A program made the position numbers and the translations under genes. Below are positions 16,642 through 24,913 of a stretch of 64,000 nucleotides of DNA, piece after piece. Source of the stretch: an uncultured Pseudohongiella sp. (GTDB lineage Bacteria > Pseudomonadota > Gammaproteobacteria > Pseudomonadales > Pseudohongiellaceae); NCBI GenBank assembly GCA_951812965.1, contig OX638341.1, positions 602,438 to 666,437 of the forward strand. Reading direction: 5' to 3'. Each line of letters opens with the position of its first letter. The stretch's first letter is position 1. Below the pieces are notes generated by a model, which was given only the letters and a program-made list of their open reading frames with translations, ran no database searches and was not told the origin of the DNA.

Positions 16642-17020
16642 GGGCGAGGCATGCCTCGCCCCTACATTGCCCCCAGTGCACCGGTATCGACCTTGGGTTG
16701 CTCTCGCCCCTGCATTGCCCCCAGTGCACCGGTATCGACCTTGGGTTGCTCTCGCCCCTACATTGCCCTCAGTGCACCGGAATCGACCTTGGGTTGCTCG
16801 CCCCTGCATTGCCCTCAGTGCACCGGAATCGACCTTGGGTTGCTCGCCCCTGCATTGCCCCCAGTGCACCGGAATCGACCTTGGGTTGCTCGCCCCTACA
16901 TTGCCCCCAGTGCACCGGTATCGACCTTGGGTTGCTCTCGCCCCTGCATCACCTCAAACGCATCGGCAAGTTCGTTCTATCTGTAGCGATGCTCCTGTAG
17001 GGGCGACGCATGCGTCGCCC
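16642..17020. repeat. 46/48-bp tandem repeats bounded by two palindrome types
   Basis: This gene-free stretch begins with GGGCGAGGCATGCCTCGCCC (16642-16661) and ends with GGGCGACGCATGCGTCGCCC (17001-17020). In between, a unit beginning GCCCCTRCATTGCC and containing CAGTGCACCGG and CGACCTTGGGTTGC starts at 16658, 16706, 16754, 16800, 16846 and 16892, with a partial seventh at 16940. The spacing is 48 bp where the junction has an extra CT and 46 bp otherwise. The unit start reuses the right arm of the palindrome, so the array seems to have grown from it. Open frames across it are only translations of the repeat. Confidence 0.9.
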
Positions 17021-17026
17021 GCGGGC

Positions 17027-17638
17027 TCAGGATTCTGGTCTGGTTTTTCGCAACCTGCGCCAGCCGCCATTGGCGGCCCAGTAGCCAAACTGGGCCAATA
17101 CGATCAGCGCGATGAAAAGCGGGAAGCTGCCCCAGTCACGGCCTACCTGGAAGTAAAAAACCGCCTGATAGTCGCGCGCTTCGGTCGGATGGCTGGCGGT
17201 GACGATACCGATATAGCTTCCCTGTTCGGTGAATTCGTGGCTGGCGCGATAGTAACCGCTCGGTTCGATCGACGGCTCCTGGTAATACTCGGTGAGCGGT
17301 TCCAGATCTCCCATGGCGAGGATGTCGTCCCAGTCGGCGAAACGTCCTGTTCCGGTCTCATCGCGGATGATGCGGAAGTCGACCCGCATTTCCTGCAACA
17401 GTTCGTGCAGATATTCCATGATGAAGACGGAGCGCGCGGCGCCGGGAACGTCCTCGCAGAACTCTTCCGCTCCGCGGGATTCGGGCTGGAAGATCGTGAA
17501 ATGCGCGGTCAGAAAGTCGATATCGATTACGCAGAGATCGTCTTCGAGAGCGACGCTGCCATGGGCTCGCACGGACTCCGCCTGGCCCACGGCAAGCAGG
17601 CCGGCAAAAACAGAAACAATCAGCAGTCGTCGCATCAA
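17027..17638 (-). CDS. periplasmic protein with C-terminal membrane anchor, unknown function
   Basis: 203 residues. A signal peptide (MMRRLLIVSVFAGLLAVGQA) is followed by a mature region starting near HGSVALEDDLCVIDIDFLTAHFTIF, with a second Cys in EEFCEDV. A single membrane helix near the C-terminus (FPLFIALIVLAQFGYWAA) and a basic tail put the C-terminus in the cytoplasm. The central region is beta-rich and ends in a segment (GSYIGIVTASHP) that resembles proteins with an immunoglobulin-like fold. The two Cys could form a disulfide. I do not recognise a functional assignment. It lies 17 bp downstream of the SDR gene on the same strand and may share its transcript. Confidence 0.7.
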   Translation of the reverse strand: MMRRLLIVSVFAGLLAVGQAESVRAHGSVALEDDLCVIDIDFLTAHFTIFQPESRGAEEFCEDVPGAARSVFIMEYLHELLQEMRVDFRIIRDETGTGRFADWDDILAMGDLEPLTEYYQEPSIEPSGYYRASHEFTEQGSYIGIVTASHPTEARDYQAVFYFQVGRDWGSFPLFIALIVLAQFGYWAANGGWRRLRKTRPES

Positions 17639-17655
17639 CCGACCGGGAATTCCCC

Positions 17656-18348
17656 TTACCAGGGAATGACGGCGCCGTCATATGCGAAAAAGCCGCCTGA
17701 ATCCGGCTGACCGACGCGGTCGATCACTCGTATCATCCCGCTGACGCTGGTGTGCGCGTCGATCAGCGCATTGGGGCCTCCCATGTCGGTCTGCACCCAG
17801 CCGGGATGCAGCACCACCGAAACGAAATCTTCTCCCGCCAGGTCCACGGAAAGGCTTTTCACCGCCGCATTCAGGGCGCTCTTGGAACTGCGATAGGCAT
17901 AGGAGCCGCCGCCGCGGTTGTCGGCGATGGAGCCCATCTTGGAAGTGATGAAGACGAGTTTTCTCCCGGCGCCCTCGCGCAGATTCGGCAGCAAGGTCTG
18001 GGCCAGCAGGATCGGCGCGATGCAGTTCACGCGCATGACTTCGGACCAGTTGTCGCCTTCGAGTTGACCGATTGCAGCGCCGCGGGGGCCGTACACCCCG
18101 GCGTTGTTGATCAGCACGTCGATCGCCAGTCCGTTGAGCTGCCGGCCGAGAGCGGCGATGGACTTGTCGTCCGCGACTTCGAGTTCCAGCACCTGGAGAT
18201 TCTCGTGCGTGTCGTACAAGCCGTTGAGCTCACTCATCGAGCGGTCGCCGCGGCAGGTGGCGATCACATTCTCGCCCCGGTCCACCAGTTGCCTGACGAA
18301 TTCCAGGCCCAGTCCGCGGCTCGCGCCGGTCACCAGATACGTAGCCAT
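17656..18348 (-). CDS. short-chain dehydrogenase/reductase
   Basis: 230 residues from the ATG at 18348, with GGAGGAAGC immediately upstream. A Rossmann fold with the nucleotide motif TGASRGLG (residues 7-14), the NNAG motif (81-84), the catalytic Ser in FITSKMGS (S136) and the Y152-x-x-x-K156 pair are all in place, so it should be an active classical SDR. R33 and R36 after the second strand (TCRGDR) suggest preference for NADP(H). The substrate cannot be inferred; the sequence is of the CsgA/sniffer-like subgroup with unknown physiological substrates. Confidence 0.9.
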   Translation of the reverse strand: MATYLVTGASRGLGLEFVRQLVDRGENVIATCRGDRSMSELNGLYDTHENLQVLELEVADDKSIAALGRQLNGLAIDVLINNAGVYGPRGAAIGQLEGDNWSEVMRVNCIAPILLAQTLLPNLREGAGRKLVFITSKMGSIADNRGGGSYAYRSSKSALNAAVKSLSVDLAGEDFVSVVLHPGWVQTDMGGPNALIDAHTSVSGMIRVIDRVGQPDSGGFFAYDGAVIPW

Positions 18349-18412
18349 GCTTCCTCCACCCGCTCGGGAAAGGCGCAAATCTACTAGCATGAAGCGAGAC
18401 AGTCAAAGATTG

Positions 18413-18599
18413 ATCCTGCGACTTCGCGCAGGGTGAGGCCCGATCGGCGCAGCCGACAAGAAGCAAAGCTTTCTTGAGGGCCGAACGACTTGCCATGGAT
18501 GGCAAGGCTGGGGCCAATCGAAGTCAATGCGCCCGCGCCAAGGATGGCATGAACAATTTATCAGAATCCCCCAGGAGATCCTGCGACTTCGCGCAGGAT
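18413..18599. repeat. second dispersed inverted-repeat family (CCTGCG...CGCAGG)
   Basis: The 370-bp gap before the TonB receptor has two copies of ATCCTGCG-ACTTCG-CGCAGG, at 18413-18433 (last base diverged) and 18578-18599 (perfect 8-bp arms). A reversed partial copy (GCGCGAAGTCGCGGAATCTCC) follows near 18616. A related partial copy occurs at 55500-55543. These resemble REP-like intergenic repeats. Nothing else coding was seen in the gap. Confidence 0.6.
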
Positions 18600-18720
18600 G
18601 ACATGGGTGTAACCGCGCGAAGTCGCGGAATCTCCTCGCTGGCCCCGGTTTCGGCTGCTGCGGTAACATGCTCTAAATCCGCTGCGTCCCCTGACTGCTC
18701 ACAATATCGATGAATTCGAC

Positions 18721-21000
18721 ATGAAAGCTGGATTGCTTATATCCGGACTATTGCTGGCTTCTTCGGCGCTGGCGCAGGACGCTCAGGAAATCGTCGTCAT
18801 CGGCGTGGCGCCTGCCGATGCCGGCCTGGAACCGGGCAAGATACCCTATCCGGTGCAAACCGCCGACGCCGAGGATCTCGCCAACGCCGCCGCGACCAGT
18901 CTGGCCGATTTCCTGCGCGGCGCTTTCGGCAGCGTTTCGCTGAACGACGCCCAGAACAATCCCTTGCAGCCGGACCTGCAATATCGCGGTTTCACGGTTT
19001 CTCCCCTGCTCGGCCTGGCCCAGGGAATCGCTGTATACCAAAATGGCGTCCGCATAAACGAACCGCTCGGCGACACGGTCAACTGGGATCTGCTGCCGCA
19101 ATCGGCCATCGGCAACATCGCACTTACCGGCGGCGCCACGCCGCTGTTCGGCCTGAACAGTCTCGGCGGCTCCATGGCCATCGACATGAAGGACGGCTTC
19201 GGGTACGAAGGCTTCGGCGCCGACCTCAGCGCCGGCTCCTTCGGTCGCAGCCGCGGCAGCCTCGAATTCGGCGGCAACAATGGCTCATTCGCCTACTATC
19301 TGAACCTGGAAGACTTTCGCGAAGACGGCTGGCGCGACCATTCCGAATCCGACGCCTTCAACGTCTACGGCACGCTGGGCTGGCGCGGCGATACCGGCCA
19401 GGTGAATCTGAACTACCAGCATGGAGAATCCGATCTGATCGGCAATGGCTCCTCACCGGTGGAATTGCTGGCCATCGACCGCGCAGCAATTTTCACCGGC
19501 CCCGACATCACCGCCAATGACATGGACATGGTAAGCCTGGATTTCAGCCGAGTAATCAGTGAGCGCAGCAGCATCGGCGGAAACGTTTTCCTGCGCCGCA
19601 ACGACACCAGCGCCTTCAACGGCGACGCATCCGAGTACGACCTGGGGGAATTCAACGAGGACGATCTTTCCGGCACCGGCATCCTGTCCGACGAGGCGAT
19701 CAACAATCTCAGCGACCGCAGCCAGAAAACCCGCGGCGCGGATTTTCAATGGACTACGGCAACCAACCTGTTCGGCTTCAGCAGCCGCGTACTTCTCGGC
19801 GCGGCTTGGCATCGCGGAGAGTCCGATTTCGACTCGGTGGTGGAGTTGGCCGATATCGACCCCCACAGCCGCCTGACCACGGGGCTCGGCACCGGTACAT
19901 TCGTCGACGAGGATGCCACCCTGATCAATACCGAAACCGAATCGACCAGCATCTATTTCACCTCTACCACCGATCTCGGCGAGACGCTGGCGTTGACGGT
20001 CTCGGCGCGTTCGAACCATACCGACGTCAGTCTGCGCGACCTCTCGGGTGAGCGACCCGAACTGAACGGCGATCACGGTTTCTCGCGCATCAATCCCGCC
20101 ATCGGCCTGACCTGGCAGGCGAACGAAAATCACAATTTCTATGCCTCCCTCGGCGAGTCGAATCGCGCCCCGACGCCGATCGAACTCGCCTGCAACGAAT
20201 ACGTCTACGATCTGGCGGTTGAATACGCCATCGCCGACGGCGAGGACACCGACGATGTCGAATTCGAATGCCGGCTGCCCAATGCCTTTCTCGCCGACCC
20301 GCCGCTCGAAGACGTCGTCGCCCGCAATGTGGAACTGGGCGCCCGGGGCATGCTCGAAGAGAACACGAGTTACGGTCTGAGCCTGTTCCGCACCGACAAC
20401 GAGAACGACATCCTGTTTCAGACCACCGGCCGCGCCACCGGCCTGTTCGCCAACGTCGACCGCACCCGCCGGGAAGGCATCGAGGGCAATCTCGCCGGCA
20501 ACCTGGGCAGCCTGAACTGGTTCGCTGCCTACAGTTATATCAGCGCCACTTTCGAGGACGATTTCCAGGTACTGAGTCCGAACCACGATCACGCCGACGG
20601 GGAAGGCGAAATCACCGTGCTCGCCGGCGACAGCATTCCGGGCATTCCGGCGCATCAATTCAAGCTCGGCGCCGACTACGCCTTCGACGAGCGGCTGATC
20701 CTGTCGCTCGACCTGATCGCCAACAGCGGCCAATACCTGCGCGGAGACGAGTCCAACGAGCTCGATGAAGTCGACGGCTATAACCTGGTCAATCTCGGCG
20801 CGCGCTATCGCGTCAGCGACAGACTGTCGCTATACGCCAAGGTCCACAACCTGTTCGATTCGAAGTTCGAGACCTTCGGCCTGCTGGGCGAAGAACCCGA
20901 CGAGGTCGAAGTACCCCTGATCGAGGATTTCGAGATACCGGTCTTCCTCGGCGCGGCGCCGCCGAGAGCCGGCTTTCTCGGCCTGCGTTACCGTTTCTGA
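18721..21000 (+). CDS. TonB-dependent outer-membrane receptor
   Basis: 759 residues. A signal peptide (MKAGLLISGLLLASSALAQ) is followed by a TonB-box-like EIVVIG. A plug domain (about 25-165) carries typical segments such as QYRGFTV, GIAVYQNGVRINEP and GGATPLFGLNSLGG. A long beta-barrel ends in the outer-membrane signature G-L-R-Y-R-F. It imports a large ligand (siderophore, vitamin or oligomer) across the outer membrane using TonB energy. A His/Asp-rich loop (NHDHADGEGE near residue 620) and many acidic loops could reflect metal-complex binding, but the ligand is not determinable. It is monocistronic and converges with imuA, the two stops being adjacent at 20998-21003. Confidence 0.93.
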   Translation: MKAGLLISGLLLASSALAQDAQEIVVIGVAPADAGLEPGKIPYPVQTADAEDLANAAATSLADFLRGAFGSVSLNDAQNNPLQPDLQYRGFTVSPLLGLAQGIAVYQNGVRINEPLGDTVNWDLLPQSAIGNIALTGGATPLFGLNSLGGSMAIDMKDGFGYEGFGADLSAGSFGRSRGSLEFGGNNGSFAYYLNLEDFREDGWRDHSESDAFNVYGTLGWRGDTGQVNLNYQHGESDLIGNGSSPVELLAIDRAAIFTGPDITANDMDMVSLDFSRVISERSSIGGNVFLRRNDTSAFNGDASEYDLGEFNEDDLSGTGILSDEAINNLSDRSQKTRGADFQWTTATNLFGFSSRVLLGAAWHRGESDFDSVVELADIDPHSRLTTGLGTGTFVDEDATLINTETESTSIYFTSTTDLGETLALTVSARSNHTDVSLRDLSGERPELNGDHGFSRINPAIGLTWQANENHNFYASLGESNRAPTPIELACNEYVYDLAVEYAIADGEDTDDVEFECRLPNAFLADPPLEDVVARNVELGARGMLEENTSYGLSLFRTDNENDILFQTTGRATGLFANVDRTRREGIEGNLAGNLGSLNWFAAYSYISATFEDDFQVLSPNHDHADGEGEITVLAGDSIPGIPAHQFKLGADYAFDERLILSLDLIANSGQYLRGDESNELDEVDGYNLVNLGARYRVSDRLSLYAKVHNLFDSKFETFGLLGEEPDEVEVPLIEDFEIPVFLGAAPPRAGFLGLRYRF

Positions 21001-21669
21001 TCATTCTCCGGCGAGCGCCTCGGGCCCCAGCCGCACGCCGCTGCAGCGGACATTGCCCCGGGCCCGCAGAATGCTGACGCGCGGTCCCTCATCGCCGGCG
21101 CTGCCGGCGCGGCTCAATTGCAGGCGCAAGGCCGAATAGGGGCAGCCGCTATTGCCGCGCTGGAACAGCACGGCCAGACTGTTGCCGGTATTGGCGGCCA
21201 GTTGCAGCCGGCGCAACACCTGATGCGAGAGCCCGTTCTGCCAGGCGAGCACCAGGCGGCAGGAACGCAAGGCCTTTTCCATGCTCCATAGCGCATTGCG
21301 CAAGGAGGCGCCCGGCGCTATCACCAGCAACTTCCCGATATCGACTCCGGCCTGGACCAGGGCTGGCGCATAAGGCGCCGCGGGCGGGCATACCCAGAGC
21401 ACCCACTGCCCCTGGCTGGTCAACGCTCGCATCAGGGGAACCAGCAATTGCAATTCCCCCATGCCGCGGCGCGGGCAGACGATCTCCACCAGGCCCCTGG
21501 ACGGCCAGCCGCTATTCGGAAGAATGCCGTCGAGCCCGGGGAATCCGGTGCTCACGCCCTGTTCGCCCTGGGCGGCCGTGTAATGGCCCCGCCAGAGGTC
21601 GGGGACGTCCCGCAACAAGGCTTCGATGATTTCCTGTTTGCAGCCGGCCCGGCTGCCGGTAACGGACAT
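21001..21669 (-). CDS. imuA: ImuA, translesion-synthesis accessory protein
   Basis: 222 residues, the expected size for ImuA (SulA/RecA-like). The N-terminal half has G-V-S-T-G-F-P-G-L-D-G-I-L-P and G-L-V-E-I-V-C-P-R-R-G-M-G-E-L-Q-L-L, a RecA-like core with a degenerate nucleotide loop as is usual in ImuA. The C-terminal half has the WQNGLSHQVLRRLQLAA segment. ImuA acts with ImuB and DnaE2 in SOS mutagenesis. Here the usual downstream imuB and dnaE2 are absent: the gene ends against a convergent TonB receptor. A LexA box lies 22 bp upstream of the start, supporting SOS control. Confidence 0.85.
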   Translation of the reverse strand: MSVTGSRAGCKQEIIEALLRDVPDLWRGHYTAAQGEQGVSTGFPGLDGILPNSGWPSRGLVEIVCPRRGMGELQLLVPLMRALTSQGQWVLWVCPPAAPYAPALVQAGVDIGKLLVIAPGASLRNALWSMEKALRSCRLVLAWQNGLSHQVLRRLQLAANTGNSLAVLFQRGNSGCPYSALRLQLSRAGSAGDEGPRVSILRARGNVRCSGVRLGPEALAGE

Positions 21670-21691
21670 TTTGCCGCCTCTTTCGCTGAAA

Positions 21692-21711
21692 TACTGTATA
21701 TGTGTACAGTA
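21692..21711. promoter_or_regulatory. LexA-binding SOS box upstream of imuA
   Basis: TACTGTATATGTGTACAGTA matches the gammaproteobacterial LexA consensus TACTG(TA)5CAGTA except at two inner positions, and both outer half-sites are perfect. It sits 22 bp upstream of the imuA start codon, where it would overlap the promoter. It also lies 135 bp before the small gene at 21846 on the other strand, which could share the control. Confidence 0.88.
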
Positions 21712-21845
21712 TATTGCCTGGAATTTGCCCCAGGCAAGCCCCGAAACATGAAATTTTCGTAAAAAAACCGTAATGGGACTAAAGCAATGAGTAGAAATGC
21801 CGCTCAGGAAATCAAGGAGTTAGCAACCTTACAAGGAGAATCAAG

Positions 21846-21935
21846 ATGCGTAGTGGACCGGATATTATCTGGGTAATGACTGCGGTACTCGTCGTTGGAA
21901 CCCTGTTCACCACCGTCGCCCAGGCATTGATGTAA
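21846..21935 (+). CDS. 29-residue single-helix membrane peptide
   Basis: ATG at 21846 is preceded by a strong ribosome site (AAGGAGAATCAAG) and the frame runs 29 codons to TAA. The peptide is MRSGPDIIWVMTAV followed by LVVGTLFTTVAQALM: a short polar start and one hydrophobic helix of about 20 residues. It looks like a small inner-membrane protein. No function can be given. It lies alone between imuA (divergent) and the folate cyclo-ligase (convergent). Confidence 0.6.
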   Translation: MRSGPDIIWVMTAVLVVGTLFTTVAQALM

Positions 21936-21969
21936 GCCGAACGCGCCCGCTAACCGACCAAACCTGATT

Positions 21970-22557
21970 TCAGCCACTATCCCCGCGATAGAAAATTCGC
22001 TCGGGCGTAACCACCGCATCGAGCGGCACGTCCCACTCCCTGACCGGCAGCGCATCCAGCAACTGGCATTCATGCGCCAGGCCCACGAGCATGGGCCGGG
22101 ATTCGGAACTCGTCAGGCGAAAAGCGAAAGCCCGGTCGTAGAAACCCTTGCCGTTGCCGAGCCGGGCGCAATCGCGGGTGAAGCCGACCAGGGGCACGAA
22201 CGCCAGGTCGAGGGATTGCGGCTCGATATGCATTCCTTCCGCGGGCTCGGGAATTCGCCAGCGATTTTCCGCAAGACTTGAGCCGGCCTCGTATCTGACG
22301 AAGTCGAGGTCATGTTCTCCGGCTATCACCGGCAGGAAGCAGTGCTTCTTTTCGTCGAGCGCGAGTCGCAATAGCGGACCAGGCGAGATTTCCCCGGCGA
22401 CGGCCATATAGAACGCGACCTGCCGGCCGGCGCGGAAAAATTCCCGGTCGCGAATTTTTTCAAGCAGGCCCGTGGCGGCGCTGCTTTGCTCTTCCGATGG
22501 GAGGCTGCGCCTGAGACGGCGCAAACGGACACGCAAGGCATTCAGGTCCTGCGTCAT
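21970..22557 (-). CDS. 5-formyltetrahydrofolate cyclo-ligase
   Basis: 195 residues, typical length. The family converts 5-formyl-THF to 5,10-methenyl-THF with ATP. Visible are the N-terminal helix rich in Arg (LRVRLRRLRRSLP), VAFYMAVAGEISPGPLL, a K-K-H-C-F-L-P-V region, the substrate/ATP segment D-L-A-F-V-P-L-V-G-F with the following G-N-G-K-G-F-Y-D-R loop, and the final VVTPERIFY. As in other Gammaproteobacteria (ygfA/fau), it lies just downstream of a 6S RNA and zapA. Confidence 0.92.
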   Translation of the reverse strand: MTQDLNALRVRLRRLRRSLPSEEQSSAATGLLEKIRDREFFRAGRQVAFYMAVAGEISPGPLLRLALDEKKHCFLPVIAGEHDLDFVRYEAGSSLAENRWRIPEPAEGMHIEPQSLDLAFVPLVGFTRDCARLGNGKGFYDRAFAFRLTSSESRPMLVGLAHECQLLDALPVREWDVPLDAVVTPERIFYRGDSG

Positions 22558-22572
22558 CCTCCTTCACCTGTA

Positions 22573-22756
22573 GGGCAGTCCCCCAAGACACCGCTACCAA
22601 AGTTGCCCTGAACCCTGTGGTTCAGGTGGTGGCCCTCGCGAAGTATCAGGCTTTCCGGCAGCCGGACATGCACAACAACTTCTTTCGAGACAGCCTCCGG
22701 GTACAAAATTATCGGGTCAAGAACATTTTTGATTGGCAAATGTCCCAGGGAACCGA
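22573..22756 (-). ncRNA. ssrS: 6S RNA
   Basis: The 248-bp space between zapA and the folate cyclo-ligase is where Gammaproteobacteria carry ssrS. On the minus strand, TATACT (22763-22768 in plus coordinates) could be a -10 box. The closing stem pairs CCCTGGGAC (22742-22750) with GTCTTGGGG (near 22581-22589). Inner pairs include CCTGAACC with GGTTCAGG near the 3' part, like the 6S stem near the central bubble. Length would be about 184 nt, the normal 6S size. 6S RNA binds sigma-70 RNA polymerase. Ends are approximate. Confidence 0.78.
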
Positions 22757-22805
22757 AACCACAGTATATATTGGCCCGGCGGCGGGGGGAAATCGTCAGT
22801 GCGGA

Positions 22806-23120
22806 TCAGTCCGTCGGCGCTTCCTCGCCGGCCAGGACGCGGTCGAGCTTGTCTTCGAGTTGCGCAAGGCGGACATCGTCGCGAGCCGACGCGCCGCCTT
22901 CGCCGCTCGATCCGGTCAGCAGTTCATGGGCGATGTTCAAAGCCACCATGACGGCTATCTGTTCCCGCTCGAGGTTGGGGCCGCGACGCTGGACCCGGTA
23001 CATTCGCTCATCGATATAGCGGGCGGATTCCATTAGCGCGCTGCGCTCTTCGGGCGGACAATTCACCCGGTAACTCTTGTCGAGAATGGTAAGCAAGACG
23101 GTATTGCTGTCGTCGGCCAT
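22806..23120 (-). CDS. zapA: cell division protein ZapA
   Basis: 104 residues. The N-terminal beta/alpha domain (VLLTILDKSYRVNCPPEERSAL, ARYIDERMYRV) and the long C-terminal helix (QIAVMVALNIAHELL, then VRLAQLEDKLDRVLA) match ZapA, which binds and bundles FtsZ filaments at the division site. It is followed by 6S RNA and 5-formyl-THF cyclo-ligase and preceded 16 bp upstream by a small coiled-coil gene, the usual gammaproteobacterial order. Confidence 0.9.
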   Translation of the reverse strand: MADDSNTVLLTILDKSYRVNCPPEERSALMESARYIDERMYRVQRRGPNLEREQIAVMVALNIAHELLTGSSGEGGASARDDVRLAQLEDKLDRVLAGEEAPTD

Positions 23121-23136
23121 GTCGGTCCCCGGTGAA

Positions 23137-23343
23137 TCAGGCGTGTTCCAGCGCCTTCAGGCGCATCAGAATGGCTTGCAGACGCTGCTTCGCTTCGCGG
23201 TTCTTCTCCAGCAACTGCCGTCGTTCGGTACGCAGATTCTGCTCGTTATCCTTGAGCAACTGATTCTCCTCACGCAATTTCCCGGAAAGGGCGATCAAGT
23301 CATCGACCTTTCCATGCAGCGCTTCGATTCGGTCTTCTTCCAT
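23137..23343 (-). CDS. ZapB-like small coiled-coil protein
   Basis: 68 residues from the ATG at 23343. The frame continues upstream to 23472 only by reading through a palindromic repeat, so that extension is rejected. The whole protein is a heptad-rich coiled coil (ALHGKVDDLIALSGKLREEN, then LLEKNREAKQRLQAILMRL). Small proteins of this kind (TIGR02449-like, ZapB-related) are found directly before zapA and probably help Z-ring assembly; that role is inferred from position. Confidence 0.75.
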   Translation of the reverse strand: MEEDRIEALHGKVDDLIALSGKLREENQLLKDNEQNLRTERRQLLEKNREAKQRLQAILMRLKALEHA

Positions 23344-23425
23344 AGGGTTAGCGTCCGGCCTGTACCACTCCGCGACTATAGAACCGCCTGCGGAATGGGT
23401 CAATAACGTGTGCGCCTTCAGCATG

Positions 23426-23501
23426 TAGGGGCGAGGCATGCCTCGCCCGCGAACGGCCCCGAAACCGTGCAACTGCCGGGCGAGGCATGCCTCGCCCCTA
23501 C
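23426..23501. repeat. paired palindrome element
   Basis: Two copies of GGGCGAGGCATGCCTCGCCC (23429-23448 and 23478-23497) flank a spacer that includes CGAACGGCCCCGAAACCGTG. The pair is bounded by GTAGG on the left and CCTAC on the right, so the whole unit is itself inverted. Similar pairs with the same spacer are at 28.2, 31.2 and 50.5 kb. A further CTCGCCCCTACATGCTG follows at 23505-23521. Confidence 0.85.
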
Positions 23502-23588
23502 ATGCTCGCCCCTACATGCTGAACCCGCACATCTGCTTGGGTTTGCCGGCGGTTCCCGCTATGCTTGCGGGCGCATCGCGGAAATATC

Positions 23589-24905
23589 ATGACTATCGAC
23601 CCAAGGGAATTCAGCCGGCGCCGGACGGCGCTGATCGAAGCACTGCAGCCCGGCAGCGTTGCATTGCTGGCCTCGGCGCCTGAGCGGGTGCGCAGCCGGG
23701 ACGTGCATCACGCCTATCGCCAGGACAGCGACTTCTTCTATCTGACAGGTTTCGCAGAAGCCGGCGCCCTGCTGGCCCTTGTGCCCGGGCGCGAGGAAGG
23801 CGAATCCGTACTTTTTTGCCAACCGAAGGACCCGCAGAAGGAATTATGGGAAGGCATTCTGCTCGGCCCGGACGCGGCGGTTGAAAAGCTGGGCGTAGAC
23901 CAGGCGTATCCCATCGGCGAAATCGACGGGGTCGTGCCGGAACTGATGGCCGGCAGGGAACGGATTCATTATCGCATTGGCTTTGATTCGGATTTCGACG
24001 AAAAGGTCATGGGCTGGGCGCGCGCCGCCCGCGCGAAGGCCCGCCACGGCGGCCCGGCGCCGGGACAATTCCTGCTGCTCGACGATCTGCTGCACGAGAT
24101 GCGTCTGTTCAAGAGCGAGGAAGAAATCCGCTTGATGGAGGAAGCCGCGCGGATTTCCGCCGAGGGGCACCGGCGCATCATGCAATATTGCCGGCCGGGT
24201 ATTTACGAGTACGAACTCGAGGCCGAATTACTGCATTGCTTCCTGCGCAACGGCAGCCGCGCCGCGGCCTACGGCTCTATCGTCGGGTCCGGGGCCAATG
24301 CCTGCATCCTGCATTACGTCAGCAACGAAGCCCGGGTCGAGGACGGCGATCTGGTGCTGGTCGACGCCGGCTGCGAATTCCGGCATTACGCCGCGGACAT
24401 CACCCGCACTTTCCCCGCCAACGGCCGCTTCAGCGCCGAGCAGCGCGAGATTTACCGGATCGTGTTGCAGGCCCAGGCCGCGGCCATCGAAGCGGTGCGC
24501 CCCGGCGCGTCCTGCGAAGTACCGCAGCAGGCCGCGGTCGATGCGATCGTCGACGGACTGCTGCAATTGGGACTGTTGTCCGGAACGGCCGACGAAGTCA
24601 TCGAAACCGAAGCGTACAAGCCCTTCTACATGCATCGCGTCGGACATTGGCTCGGCATTGATGTGCACGACGTGGGCAGTTACCGCAACGGCGAAGACTG
24701 GCGGCCTTTCGAGCCGGGGATGGTGACAACCATCGAGCCGGGAATCTATATCGCGCCGGATAACGAGGACGTCGCGCCGCGCTGGCGCGGCATCGGCGTG
24801 CGAATCGAGGACGATGTGCTCGTTACCGAAAGCGGCAATCGCATTCTCAGCGATGACGTTCCCCGCGGCATGGAAGAAATCGAAGCCATCATGGCGGCCG
24901 CCTGA
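23589..24905 (+). CDS. pepP: Xaa-Pro aminopeptidase P
   Basis: 438 residues from the ATG at 23589. The N-terminal aminopeptidase-P domain contains the RDVHHAYRQDSDFFYLTGF block. The C-terminal pita-bread metallopeptidase domain has the five expected metal ligands: Asp in VLVDAGCEFRHYA, Asp in ADITRTFP, His in HRVGHWLGIDVHD, Glu in TTIEPGIYI and Glu in GVRIEDDVLVT. It removes an N-terminal residue preceding proline. It is followed 8 bp later by ubiH, as in Escherichia coli (pepP-ubiH-ubiI). Confidence 0.95.
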   Translation: MTIDPREFSRRRTALIEALQPGSVALLASAPERVRSRDVHHAYRQDSDFFYLTGFAEAGALLALVPGREEGESVLFCQPKDPQKELWEGILLGPDAAVEKLGVDQAYPIGEIDGVVPELMAGRERIHYRIGFDSDFDEKVMGWARAARAKARHGGPAPGQFLLLDDLLHEMRLFKSEEEIRLMEEAARISAEGHRRIMQYCRPGIYEYELEAELLHCFLRNGSRAAAYGSIVGSGANACILHYVSNEARVEDGDLVLVDAGCEFRHYAADITRTFPANGRFSAEQREIYRIVLQAQAAAIEAVRPGASCEVPQQAAVDAIVDGLLQLGLLSGTADEVIETEAYKPFYMHRVGHWLGIDVHDVGSYRNGEDWRPFEPGMVTTIEPGIYIAPDNEDVAPRWRGIGVRIEDDVLVTESGNRILSDDVPRGMEEIEAIMAAA

Positions 24906-24913
24906 AGCCCGCC

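Noticed and set aside
19453-20733. 426-residue minus-strand frame in the first TonB receptor
   Set aside because: Shadow frame; the plus strand has a complete receptor with signal peptide and barrel end.
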